From a bacterium (GTDB lineage Bacteria > Tectomicrobia > Entotheonellia > Entotheonellales > Entotheonellaceae), in the NCBI GenBank assembly GCA_027294925.1, contig JAPULM010000664.1, forward strand, positions 1-17,137: DNA of 17,137 nucleotides, written 5' to 3'. Under the pieces are notes generated by a model. That model did no database searches. It worked only from the letters and a program-made list of their open reading frames with translations, and was not told where the DNA came from. The first letter of the stretch is position 1. Every line of letters begins with the position of its first letter. A program made the position numbers and the translations under genes. Shown piece after piece: positions 1-6,706 of this stretch.

Positions 1-59
1 ACCCTCCCTCACATCAGCATCTTCGTCCCAGCGGCGATAAGATGCGAGTAGAACGTTAA

Positions 60-87
60 TTGACAGAATAGGCGAGCGTGCTATATA
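60..87 (+). promoter_or_regulatory. Sigma70-type promoter for the tRNA-Lys/tRNA-Leu transcript
   Basis: A perfect TTGACA (60-65) is followed after 16 bases by TATATA (82-87). Transcription would start near 94, leaving a leader of about 140 bases before the first tRNA. The leader holds a 12-base palindrome, CTGTTTGAACAG (109-120), and a small CGAC/GTCG stem (139-152), but no gene that I recognise. The hexamers are seen directly; the activity is inferred. Confidence 0.55.
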
Positions 88-232
88 GTACCACCTCGCG
101 ACCTTTCCCTGTTTGAACAGAGGCATAGGCAAAGAGTCCGACCTAGGTGTCGTTGCAACCGGCTTAAGAAAATGTAAGGCGTCGTGCATCAAGGCTCGCG
201 CTAATCCCGATGGTTTATTGCTACGCAGTACT

Positions 233-305
233 GGGCCGCTAGCTCAACTGGCAGAGCAACGGACTCTTAATCCGTGGGTTGAAGGTTCAACTCCTTCGCG
301 GCTCA
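233..305 (+). tRNA. tRNA-Lys (anticodon CTT)
   Basis: The cloverleaf is complete. The acceptor strands GGGCCGC (233-239) and GCGGCTC (298-304) pair with one G-U. The anticodon stem is ACGGA/TCCGT with loop CTCTTAA, placing anticodon CTT at 266-268. The T arm is GAAGG-TTCAACT-CCTTC (281-297). The discriminator is A305 and no CCA is encoded. It lies 4 bases before tRNA-Leu and is probably on the same transcript. Confidence 0.95.
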
Positions 306-309
306 CTTT

Positions 310-396
310 GGCTGCCTGGTGGAATTGGTAGACGCGCTGGCCTTAGGAGCCAGTACCCTTACGGGTGTCCGAGTTCGAATCTCGGGGCAGCCACCA
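310..396 (+). tRNA. tRNA-Leu (anticodon TAG), with encoded CCA
   Basis: This is a long-variable-arm tRNA. The acceptor strands GGCTGCC (310-316) and GGCAGCC (386-392) pair fully. The anticodon stem is CTGGC/GCCAG with loop CTTAGGA, so the anticodon is TAG (344-346). A variable-arm hairpin (TACCCTTACGGGTG) marks a class II tRNA. Discriminator A393 is followed by CCA (394-396). The next gene, tig, starts 51 bases later with no clear terminator between. Confidence 0.96.
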
Positions 397-447
397 TCGT
401 GTCTTAAGAATTGGGGGACGTTCCGGGCAGATGAAGGTTAGGATGAT

Positions 448-1761
448 ATGCAAGTAGAAGTCGAGGAGATTGATCCCTGTGTGCGACGTCTAACGATTGA
501 GGTCGAGGCGGACAAGGTAGATCGTGAACTAGGCCAAGTTTACAATAACCTTCAGAAGCGTGTGCGGTTTCCGGGCTTTCGGCAAGGGAAAGTACCGCGC
601 CGGATGCTAGAAAACCAATATCGACATTCTGCCGAGCATGAAGTTCTACAGAAACTTGTGTCCGAGGCATTGTCGGCAGCCTTGGTTGATAAAGCGCTGC
701 GCTATGTCGGCGAACCACAGATTGATCCAATGACTTTATCCCAGGCACAGCCATTTCGCTTTGTGGCGACCGTGCAGATTATCCCAGACTTCGACATTGC
801 CGATTATCATGCTTGGACTTTCGAACGACGTCTTGCCCCGGTTCATGATGATGATATTGATAAGGCGCTTGACCGGGTGCGCGGGCGCCATGCAGCGTTG
901 GAAACCGTTGCAGGACGTCCGGCGCAGGAAGGGGATTTCGTCATCATTGATTATCAAGGCACGCTGGATGAGCGCCCGTTGGAGGGCGCGAAAGGTACGA
1001 ATGTCTCCTTGGAAGTCGGAGCCGGCATGTTTTTTCCGGAAATTGAGCAATGCCTTGTAGGCATGACGCAAGGCGCGCAAAAGACGATTCTTGTCTCTTT
1101 CCCTGATGATTATCAGGAGCCAAAACTGGCTGGACAGACGGCAAATTTTCAGGTTAGTGTGTCGGAAATCAAAGAAAAGATTTTACCAGAGCTAGACGAC
1201 GAATTTGCCCAGGCTTACGAGGAAGCCGATTCGCTGGCGGCGCTACGTGCTCGCCTAAGGGAAGAACTAGAGGAAACCGCTCGGCAAAATGCCAATGCGG
1301 TCTTGCATAATGAAATTCTCGCGGAATTGGTCAAGGCCAATCCCATTGAGGCGCCTGACATCCTTGTAGAGGAGCAAATGCGACGCATGTACCTGCGTCA
1401 CAAACAGCAGGAAATGGGACAGGAGCTGACAGATGAAGATTATCACGTCGATGTAGATAGTTTACGTGAGGCATACGCCGAGGCAGGGCTGGAAGCAGTG
1501 CAAGGCCAGCTTATTTTGAGCCGTGTAGGCGAAGAAGCTGGGGTAGAGGTGAGACAAGAGGAAATTGACACAGAAGTGGCTTCGCTTGCGTCACGCATGG
1601 GACAGAACCCTGAAGCCTTAAAACAGGCAATGGAACGCAACGGAACGTTGAGCGCCCTGGAGAGCGGATTGCGGCAACGGAGAATTTTTGAGGTGATTAT
1701 GGCGAATGTCCAGATTACCGATAAGGTGGTTGCCCCAGAGACACTGACACCCGAAGCGTAG
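448..1761 (+). CDS. tig: Trigger factor, ribosome-associated chaperone and prolyl isomerase
   Basis: Trigger factor binds the ribosome next to the peptide exit and shields nascent chains in the cytoplasm. The 437-residue length is typical. The N-terminal ribosome-binding domain carries the signature [10 protein letters not shown] at residues 41-50. A central FKBP-type domain follows at about residues 155-240 ([11 protein letters not shown], then [11 protein letters not shown]). The C-terminal two-thirds is the helical, acidic substrate-binding part. The ATG at 448 follows AGG-rich sequence (434-443). The gene sits 51 bases after tRNA-Leu without an obvious terminator, so it may be read from the tRNA promoter. 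It lies 38 bases before clpP in the common order tig-clpP-clpX. Identification is secure; co-transcription with the tRNAs is inferred. Confidence 0.97.
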   Translation: MQVEVEEIDPCVRRLTIEVEADKVDRELGQVYNNLQKRVRFPGFRQGKVPRRMLENQYRHSAEHEVLQKLVSEALSAALVDKALRYVGEPQIDPMTLSQAQPFRFVATVQIIPDFDIADYHAWTFERRLAPVHDDDIDKALDRVRGRHAALETVAGRPAQEGDFVIIDYQGTLDERPLEGAKGTNVSLEVGAGMFFPEIEQCLVGMTQGAQKTILVSFPDDYQEPKLAGQTANFQVSVSEIKEKILPELDDEFAQAYEEADSLAALRARLREELEETARQNANAVLHNEILAELVKANPIEAPDILVEEQMRRMYLRHKQQEMGQELTDEDYHVDVDSLREAYAEAGLEAVQGQLILSRVGEEAGVEVRQEEIDTEVASLASRMGQNPEALKQAMERNGTLSALESGLRQRRIFEVIMANVQITDKVVAPETLTPEA

Positions 1762-1799
1762 GCGATGAACCGGAGACCCGACTGAGGAGGTGGGCGCAT

Positions 1800-2438
1800 A
1801 TGGCATTAGTGCCAATGGTAGTCGAACAGACAAGTCGCGGCGAGCGAGCCTACGATATTTATTCTCGATTGCTCAAAGATCGTATTGTATTCCTAGGTTC
1901 TGCGATCAATGATGTTGTCGCCAATTTGATCATTGCACAGCTGTTATTCCTAGAGGCGGAAGAACCTGAACAGGAGATTGCTTTCTATATTAATAGCCCC
2001 GGGGGCTCGGTAACAGCGGCCTTAGCGATCTATGACACCATGCAATACATCCGCCCCAATGTCTCAACAATTTGTATTGGTCTAGCAGCGAGTGCCGGCG
2101 CACTGCTACTAACGGCTGGTGAGGCACACAAACGGTATGCCTTGCCACACTCGACAATCTTGCTTCACCAGCCGTTAGGTGGTGTGCAAGGCCAGGCATC
2201 TGACATTGAAATTCATGCGCGTGAAATCTTGCGTCTCAAAACCGTCCTGAATGAGATTCTGGTCAAACATACTCATCAGTCTCTGGAGCGTATTAACCAA
2301 GACACTGATCGAGACTGCTTCATGACGTCTGAAGAGGCTCAAAACTACGGCATTATTGATGAAGTAATCACTGCTCGTGATGGACAAGCACCAGAGACAG
2401 ATACCAGCGCAGAAGAAACGGCTGAGTCTGAACCCTAG
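1800..2438 (+). CDS. clpP: ATP-dependent Clp protease proteolytic subunit
   Basis: ClpP is the serine peptidase that forms a double heptameric chamber and degrades proteins fed by ClpX or another Clp ATPase in the cytoplasm. At 212 residues it has normal length. The catalytic triad is visible: Ser98 in GLAASAGA, His123 in LLHQP and Asp172 in DTDRDCF. The usual AASMGA is AASAGA here. The strand motif SPGGS is at residues 66-70. The start is well fixed by AGGAGGT (1785-1791), 8 bases before the ATG. The last 20 residues are acidic and probably disordered. It is followed by a strong hairpin repeat (2455-2500) before clpX. Confidence 0.97.
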   Translation: MALVPMVVEQTSRGERAYDIYSRLLKDRIVFLGSAINDVVANLIIAQLLFLEAEEPEQEIAFYINSPGGSVTAALAIYDTMQYIRPNVSTICIGLAASAGALLLTAGEAHKRYALPHSTILLHQPLGGVQGQASDIEIHAREILRLKTVLNEILVKHTHQSLERINQDTDRDCFMTSEEAQNYGIIDEVITARDGQAPETDTSAEETAESEP

Positions 2439-2454
2439 TACTGCGTACCGCAAA

Positions 2455-2500
2455 TACCCCGCCAGGCGAACGGGGTAAAGTCCGTTTTGCAAAGGCAATC
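2455..2500 (+). repeat. Dispersed hairpin repeat, copy 1 (3' of clpP)
   Basis: TACCCCG (2455-2461) pairs perfectly with CGGGGTA (2471-2477) around a 9-base loop. The stem and the following 23 bases resemble a second copy at 9012-9060. The two share TACCC, CAGGC, CGGGGTAA and a terminal GCAATC in the same order. No clean T-run follows the stem, so it is at best an atypical terminator or an RNA-processing or stability element between clpP and clpX. Confidence 0.6.
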
Positions 2501-2585
2501 CGACGTTCGAAATCGTTCAAGGACTACTGCTGGGCTATACGAGCAGCCATATAGAATATTAATTCAATAAGAGGGGGCATTGACA

Positions 2586-3821
2586 ATGCCGCGGAAAGAT
2601 TCGCAAGGAGAAGCGCTGCGCTGTTCATTTTGCGGAAAATCTCAAGATGAAGTCAAAAAACTCATCGCAGGACCTACGGTCTATATCTGCGACGAATGTA
2701 TCGACCTGTGCAACGACATTATTCTCGAAGAGAGCGCCGCGGAAAAGAAAGAATTCCAACCTCTCCTTTCACCAAAAGAACTTAATCGGAAGCTTGATGA
2801 ATATATCATCGGGCAAACGAAGGCTAAAAAAGTCTTGTCTGTAGCGGTCTATAATCATTATCGACGGATCGAGTCCAACCGGAAGGCGAATGATGTCGAG
2901 TTACAAAAGAGTAATGTCTTACTCATTGGCCCAACCGGCTCCGGCAAAACCCTTCTGGCGCAAACTTTAGCACGTATCCTCGAAGTGCCGTTTACAATTG
3001 TTGATGCCACGACATTAACAGAGGCCGGGTATGTTGGTGAAGACGTTGAGAACGTGATTTTACGCTTGCTGCAAGTGGCTGACTACGACGTTGAGCGGGC
3101 TGAAAAAGGTATCATTTATATTGACGAGATCGACAAAATTAGCCGTAAATCCGAAAATCCCTCGATTACGAGAGACGTCTCAGGCGAAGGGGTGCAGCAG
3201 GCGTTGCTAAAAATTATTGAGGGAACAGTGGCAAGCGTCCCGCCTCAAGGCGGACGCAAACACCCGCATCAAGAGTTTCTTCAGGTTGATACGAGTGATA
3301 TCCTTTTTATCTGTGGTGGCGCCTTCTATGGCCTTGAGAAAATGGTCGAACGGCGTGTGGGCAAACGCGGTATGGGTTTTGGGGCAGCACTGGGCTCTCG
3401 GACTGAAAAATCACTTGGAGAGTTATTGGTCCAGGTGCAGCCCGAAGATTTGCTTAAATTTGGCCTCATTCCAGAGTTTATTGGCCGACTACCGATTGTT
3501 ACAACGCTGGAAGAACTCACAGAGGAAGACTTTGTTCGGATTCTGACAGTGCCGAAAAATGCGTTGGTGCGTCAGTATCAGAAGTATTTCGAACTCGAAA
3601 ACGTTAAGCTAAACTTTACCGATGGGGCCTTATGGGCAATCGCCAAAGAGGCGATACATCGTAAAACCGGAGCGCGTGGCCTACGTTCGATCCTGGAAGA
3701 TATCATGCTCGACACCATGTATGAATTACCGTCCCGAAACGATGTGCAAGAATGCGCCATTACGGAAGAAGTCGTAGCAAATCAGCAGCAACCGTCCTTA
3801 CTCTATAAACAAGCAAGTTGA
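2586..3821 (+). CDS. clpX: ATP-dependent Clp protease ATP-binding subunit ClpX
   Basis: ClpX is the hexameric AAA+ unfoldase that delivers substrates to ClpP. The start chosen is ATG 2586, because GAGGGGG (2571-2577) lies 8 bases upstream. The in-frame TTG at 2580 would be too close to it. From this start the protein has 411 residues. The N-terminal zinc-binding domain has Cys13, Cys16, Cys35 and Cys38. Walker A is GPTGSGKT (115-122) and Walker B is IIYIDE (176-181). Pore loops are GYVG (148-151) and RKH (224-226). The ClpP-docking loop, IGF in E. coli, reads MGF (263-265). Lon, often next in this order, is absent; tRNA-Val follows instead. Confidence 0.97.
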   Translation: MPRKDSQGEALRCSFCGKSQDEVKKLIAGPTVYICDECIDLCNDIILEESAAEKKEFQPLLSPKELNRKLDEYIIGQTKAKKVLSVAVYNHYRRIESNRKANDVELQKSNVLLIGPTGSGKTLLAQTLARILEVPFTIVDATTLTEAGYVGEDVENVILRLLQVADYDVERAEKGIIYIDEIDKISRKSENPSITRDVSGEGVQQALLKIIEGTVASVPPQGGRKHPHQEFLQVDTSDILFICGGAFYGLEKMVERRVGKRGMGFGAALGSRTEKSLGELLVQVQPEDLLKFGLIPEFIGRLPIVTTLEELTEEDFVRILTVPKNALVRQYQKYFELENVKLNFTDGALWAIAKEAIHRKTGARGLRSILEDIMLDTMYELPSRNDVQECAITEEVVANQQQPSLLYKQAS

Positions 3822-3843
3822 CAGAACGACAAGCGTTTTTTGC

Positions 3844-3871
3844 TTGACAATCGGTAGTTGACAGCGTTAAT
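3844..3871 (+). promoter_or_regulatory. Candidate promoter for tRNA-Val
   Basis: TTGACA (3844-3849) is followed after 16 bases by GTTAAT (3866-3871), a four-of-six match to the -10 consensus. The start would be near 3878, 15 bases before the tRNA. Two more perfect TTGACA hexamers lie at 3818-3823 (covering the clpX stop) and 3858-3863, but neither has a good -10 at normal spacing. Confidence 0.35.
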
Positions 3872-3892
3872 CTCAGCCCGAATCCTATCTAT

Positions 3893-3964
3893 AGGCACGT
3901 AGCTCAGGGGGAGAGCACTTGCTTGACGCGCAAGGGGTCGGCGGTTCGAGACCGCCCGTGCCTA
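3893..3964 (+). tRNA. tRNA-Val (anticodon GAC)
   Basis: Acceptor strands AGGCACG (3893-3899) and CGTGCCT (3957-3963) pair fully. The anticodon stem is CTTGC/GCAAG with loop TTGACGC, giving anticodon GAC at 3925-3927. The T arm is GGCGG-TTCGAGA-CCGCC (3940-3956). The discriminator is A3964 and CCA is not encoded. A possible weak stem, CACAA/TTGTG (3988-4009), lies downstream without a T-run. Confidence 0.95.
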
Positions 3965-4086
3965 CTATTAAATCTCGCACGGTGTACCACAAGTGATTTA
4001 CTAGTTGTGCGGGGCGCAAACGGCTAACGAATTTCTGAGTGACGTGTGCTAGTGGTTCAAGTAGGTGTCTTGTCCCGGTGGGGGAA

Positions 4087-4108
4087 TCTAGATCTAGAAC
4101 ATTATCAT
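4087..4108 (+). promoter_or_regulatory. Palindromic operator-like site next to a -10 element, upstream of infC
   Basis: TCTAGATCTAGA (4087-4098) is a perfect 12-base palindrome. Four bases later comes TATCAT (4103-4108), five of six matches to the -10 consensus. No good -35 hexamer lies at normal spacing, so the palindrome could be an activator site or an operator. The leader to the infC start would be about 45 bases. The function is inferred. Confidence 0.3.
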
Positions 4109-4157
4109 TGGCTTACGGACAACTGTCAGTGTCTACCTATTAGGGAGGTGAAAGACT

Positions 4158-4670
4158 ATATCCAAACAGCAGCGTATCAATCAGATGATCCGCGCACGCG
4201 AAATGCGTGTAATTGACCAAGACGGCGAACAACTCGGCATCATGACGAAAGAGGATGCGCTGCAGCGTGCCGAGGAAGGAGGGTTGGATCTGGTCGAAGT
4301 TGCACCTGATGCAAAACCACCGGTGTGCCGGATTATGGATCATGGTAAATTCAAATACCAGCAAAGCAAACGGCTTCAGCAGGCCAAAAAACGGCAGACA
4401 ATTATCACCATAAAAGAAATTAAGCTACGGCCAAAAACTGAGGAGCACGACTATCAGTTTAAAACGAAACATGTGCGTCGTTTCTTGCAAGATGGACATA
4501 AAGCAAAAGTAACCATCATGTTTCGAGGCCGTGAGATGGCGCATATTGAGCTAGGACGACGCATTCTTGACCGTATTGCGGTGGATATGGAAGAGATCTG
4601 TACAGTCGAGCAAATGCCGAAACAAGAGGGACGGAACATGACCATGGTTCTCGGCCCGCGGTCGTCTTAA
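4158..4670 (+). CDS. infC: Translation initiation factor IF-3, apparent AUA start codon
   Basis: IF-3 binds the 30S subunit, keeps it apart from 50S and checks start-codon pairing. The conserved N-terminal segment (QQRINQMIRAREMRVID) and GEQLGI, APDAKPPVCRIMDHGKFKY and the C-terminal IF-3 domain are all present. The first in-frame ATG is at 4185, but it would cut off the conserved RIN segment and has no ribosome-binding site. GGGAGGTG (4143-4150) lies 7 bases before an in-frame ATA at 4158, and an in-frame TGA (4149-4151) closes the frame above. ATA at 4158 gives 170 residues, a normal length. E. coli infC starts with AUU, through which IF-3 represses its own synthesis. The same autoregulation is inferred here. 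It heads infC-rpmI-rplT. Confidence 0.93.
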   Translation: MSKQQRINQMIRAREMRVIDQDGEQLGIMTKEDALQRAEEGGLDLVEVAPDAKPPVCRIMDHGKFKYQQSKRLQQAKKRQTIITIKEIKLRPKTEEHDYQFKTKHVRRFLQDGHKAKVTIMFRGREMAHIELGRRILDRIAVDMEEICTVEQMPKQEGRNMTMVLGPRSS

Positions 4671-4734
4671 GCATGTCATGATATGTTTTCGTAGTCATCT
4701 CGACTCAAAATCTGTGCAGTAGGAGTTGTCTCGT

Positions 4735-4926
4735 ATGCCAAAAATGAAACGGAATCGGAGCGCTCAGAAGCGTTTTCGTTTAACAGCGTCTGGTAAAATA
4801 CGTCGTAATCATGCTTTTGCACGCCATATCTTGACAAAAAAAACGCGCAAGCGTAAACGCCAACTCCGTCATCCTGCCCTCGTGTCCTCGGCAGACGCTC
4901 CGCGCATCAAGCGGCTGCTTGTCTAA
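4735..4926 (+). CDS. rpmI: 50S ribosomal protein L35 (bL35)
   Basis: This is a small, very basic protein of 63 residues that forms part of the large ribosomal subunit. It begins [14 protein letters not shown] and has the family pattern of [16 protein letters not shown] followed by Arg/Lys-rich helices. The start is ATG 4735, 9 bases after AGGAG (4721-4725). An upstream in-frame TTG (4726) directly abuts that site and is rejected. It is the middle gene of infC-rpmI-rplT, where L20 commonly represses translation. No such structure was identified in this leader. Confidence 0.95.
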   Translation: MPKMKRNRSAQKRFRLTASGKIRRNHAFARHILTKKTRKRKRQLRHPALVSSADAPRIKRLLV

Positions 4927-4973
4927 TGTGAATTTCTTGATGTTCTTCAACTTGGTTTTAAGAGGAAGGTGTC

Positions 4974-5330
4974 ATGCCTCGAGTAACTAGTGGCCCAGCT
5001 GCACGGCGTCGCCATAAGCGCCTGTTAAAACACGCCAAAGGCAACCGCGCAGGCCGCGGCAATCTTTATCGGAAAGCACGTGAGACCGTCGAACGAGGTT
5101 GGAAGTTCGCCTATCGCGATCGCCGTGTTCGCAAACGGGACTTCCGTCGCTTATGGATCATTCGGATTAATGCTGCTGCTCACCTGCATGGGCTTTCCTA
5201 CAGTAAATTTATGGCCGGATTGCGCCTTGCCCAGGTATCACTTGATCGAAAAGTTCTTGCCGATGTCGCTATCCACGACCCTGAAGCGTTCGCCCAGGTC
5301 GCTGCGCTAGCCAAAGAGCATCTCCGTTAA
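4974..5330 (+). CDS. rplT: 50S ribosomal protein L20 (bL20)
   Basis: L20 binds 23S rRNA early in assembly of the large subunit. The 118-residue length is normal. Diagnostic blocks are MPRVTSGPAARRRHKR at the basic N-terminus, AYRDRRVRKRDFRRLWI in the middle, and NAAAHLHGLSYSKFMAGL with LDRKVLADVA in the globular C-terminal domain. AGGAAGGT (4963-4970) precedes the ATG closely. The spacing from rpmI is 47 bases. In many related genomes pheS and pheT follow; here a ZapB-like gene starts 34 bases later. Confidence 0.97.
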   Translation: MPRVTSGPAARRRHKRLLKHAKGNRAGRGNLYRKARETVERGWKFAYRDRRVRKRDFRRLWIIRINAAAHLHGLSYSKFMAGLRLAQVSLDRKVLADVAIHDPEAFAQVAALAKEHLR

Positions 5331-5364
5331 TGCCTTTGTTGTAAGGGGGATATGTAGGTTTCCT

Positions 5365-5670
5365 ATGGATATTGCACGGCTTGAAACTCTGGAAGCACAT
5401 ATCATCAGCTTAGTCGAAGCATATGCGTGCACGAAAGAGAAGAATAAGCAGCTGTGCCAGAATGTCCAGGAGCTTGAAGACGCTTTATTGGTGCAAGAAC
5501 AAGAACTGGCACGTTTGCGGCCCGAGCAAAAAGAGCTAATCGCCCTGCGTGATGTGATGCAAACGTTGCAACGTGAGCGAGGTGTCATTCGGCAAAAGCT
5601 TGAACAGATGCTCACGACAATTGAATGGATCGAGAGTCATACATGGAGCAGTAGCGACACCAAATCATAG
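5365..5670 (+). CDS. ZapB-like coiled-coil cell division protein
   Basis: The 101-residue product is almost entirely heptad-patterned helix with no membrane segment or catalytic motif. The helix runs from about residue 5 to 90 (LEAHIISLVEAY, then KNKQLCQNVQELEDAL, then RGVIRQKLEQMLTTIEWIE), followed by a polar tail. This composition, and its position 10 bases before zapA, fit the ZapB/DUF904 group, which supports FtsZ-ring assembly at midcell. ATG 5365 has only a weak GTAGG (5354-5358) before it. The stronger AAGGGGG (5343-5349) stands just before an ATG-TAG start-stop pair (5352-5357). The coiled coil is certain. The ZapB assignment rests on context and composition and could be wrong. Confidence 0.75.
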   Translation: MDIARLETLEAHIISLVEAYACTKEKNKQLCQNVQELEDALLVQEQELARLRPEQKELIALRDVMQTLQRERGVIRQKLEQMLTTIEWIESHTWSSSDTKS

Positions 5671-5680
5671 AGGTTCAGGG

Positions 5681-5968
5681 ATGGCAGAAGACGTCGAGGT
5701 CGAAATTTTCGGGCAAGTGTTTCGGGTTGCTGTCGGAGAGGCCTCAGCGACTTATATCCGACGCCTTGCCGCACATGTCGATGAACGTATGCGAGCCGTC
5801 TCCGATGCCGCAAAAACAACACCCCTTACTCGTATCGCTATTCTGACAGCCTTGAACATTGCCGACGACCTGTTGAAACTCCGGGAACATCTTGATCAAT
5901 CCGCTGATTTTTTCAACACTAAGACGGATCACCTTATTGCTTTAGTCGAAAACCAGCTTGACGACTAA
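5681..5968 (+). CDS. zapA: Cell division protein ZapA
   Basis: ZapA bundles FtsZ filaments at the division site in the cytoplasm. The protein has 95 residues, normal for the family. The N-terminal beta-strand segment VEVEIFGQVFRVAVG is followed by the conserved helix containing YIRRLAAHVDERM. Next comes TRIAILTALNIADDLLKLRE, leading to the C-terminal coiled coil. ATG 5681 is chosen because AGAGG (5669-5673) lies 7 bases upstream, overlapping the stop of the ZapB-like gene. The frame is open further upstream, but that part overlaps the preceding gene and resembles nothing. Tight linkage indicates translation together with the ZapB-like gene. Confidence 0.92.
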   Translation: MAEDVEVEIFGQVFRVAVGEASATYIRRLAAHVDERMRAVSDAAKTTPLTRIAILTALNIADDLLKLREHLDQSADFFNTKTDHLIALVENQLDD

Positions 5969-6194
5969 GGCGGTTTCTTGCTGAAAATCTCCGTGTCCAG
6001 CATCTCTATATGCCCAGCGCATCATTGTCGCGACAGGTACATCACGCTGCGATGCGACTTCTGCTCTGCCTGGCGGCGACCCAAACATCTCATGCTACAG
6101 GATAATTATTTTTGTAAAGCGTCTAACGCACCAGAAGCTGTCGACAAGGTGTTTTTCTTGCGTCTCCGTCATCCATCTGCTACAGTCCTTTGGT

Positions 6195-6220
6195 AAGAAC
6201 ACTACGGTTCTTTTTGTGTT
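6195..6220 (+). terminator. Possible weak rho-independent terminator
   Basis: AAGAAC (6195-6200) pairs with GTTCTT (6207-6212) across a 6-base loop and is followed by TTTGTGTTT. The stem is short and AT-rich, so efficiency would be low. It could end the zapBA transcript or an RNA encoded in 5969-6194. The rest of the gap would then need its own promoter; TATATA at 6221-6226 follows at once but has no good -35. Confidence 0.35.
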
Positions 6221-6262
6221 TATATAGTTGAGAGACGATGTCTGGGCAGGAAAATGGGCGCA

Positions 6263-6288
6263 TTTCTCCGGTATCTATTACCGAGAAA
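6263..6288 (+). other. Stable RNA hairpin in the zapA/cyclo-ligase gap
   Basis: TTTCTC (6263-6268), a bulged C, and GGTA pair with TACC and GAGAAA (6279-6288) around a TCTAT loop: ten pairs and one bulge. A competing stem, AAATG/CATTT (6252-6265) with a GGCG loop, uses the same bases 6263-6265, so the two cannot form together. The pairing is seen directly; any switching role is speculative. Confidence 0.4.
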
Positions 6289-6617
6289 CAAGATGGACCT
6301 AATATAGGGCTCCTGGTAATAGCCAACCATGACAAAATGAAAGTAGGTTGCCGTCACCCAACGGTTGTTAGACAGATGCTTACCGTTCGTATATTGCCAA
6401 TAGAGACATGTAAACAGACTCGGGGGTCTGGACAGCGCGAGATGGAGAAGCGACAAGATGGCCAATGCAACGTTTTAAGGATAAAGAAGCCGTCCAGGCT
6501 GTATACATCGGTCGGTGTGTTGGGGATGTAAAGCATCGACAGGTCGGTCGGGAGTACGAACATGATCAGGTTAACCACGCCTCCCTATCATTGAGCACGA
6601 GTAAGGGTAGGCTCGTT

Positions 6618-6641
6618 GGCTTATCACATAATTGACAAGCC
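6618..6641 (+). other. Stem-loop in the zapA/cyclo-ligase gap
   Basis: GGCTTATC (6618-6625) pairs with GACAAGCC (6634-6641) with a single A-C mismatch and an 8-base AT-rich loop. It immediately follows another stem, ACGAG/CTCGT (6597-6616). No T-run follows, so a classical terminator is unlikely. Confidence 0.35.
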
Positions 6642-6677
6642 AGTACTTGTGTCGGGTGTTGTCACTACTTCATTACG

Positions 6678-6706
6678 TTGATCGGTTGCGGTATTCCTTC
6701 CATAGT
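6678..6706 (+). promoter_or_regulatory. Candidate promoter for the cyclo-ligase gene and rny
   Basis: TTGATC (6678-6683) is followed after 17 bases by CATAGT (6701-6706); each matches four of six consensus positions. The start would lie near 6713, leaving a leader of about 85 bases that includes the TCCGG/CCGGA stem (6717-6735). Confidence 0.3.

Noticed and set aside
113..331. A 72-codon frame at the left end
   Set aside because: It reads through tRNA-Lys and into tRNA-Leu and resembles no protein.
5573..5680. Upstream extension of the zapA frame
   Set aside because: It overlaps the ZapB-like gene, and the conserved ZapA N-terminus begins at ATG 5681, which has its own ribosome-binding site.
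5969..6190. A confident 6S RNA call
   Set aside because: The gene context fits, but I could not find the long rod with closing stem and central bubble by eye; a covariance search is needed.
6238..6531. A 97-codon + strand frame, and antisense frames at 6220-6578, in the zapA/cyclo-ligase gap
   Set aside because: No ribosome-binding site, no domain pattern, odd composition, and both strands are open by chance; not called as genes.
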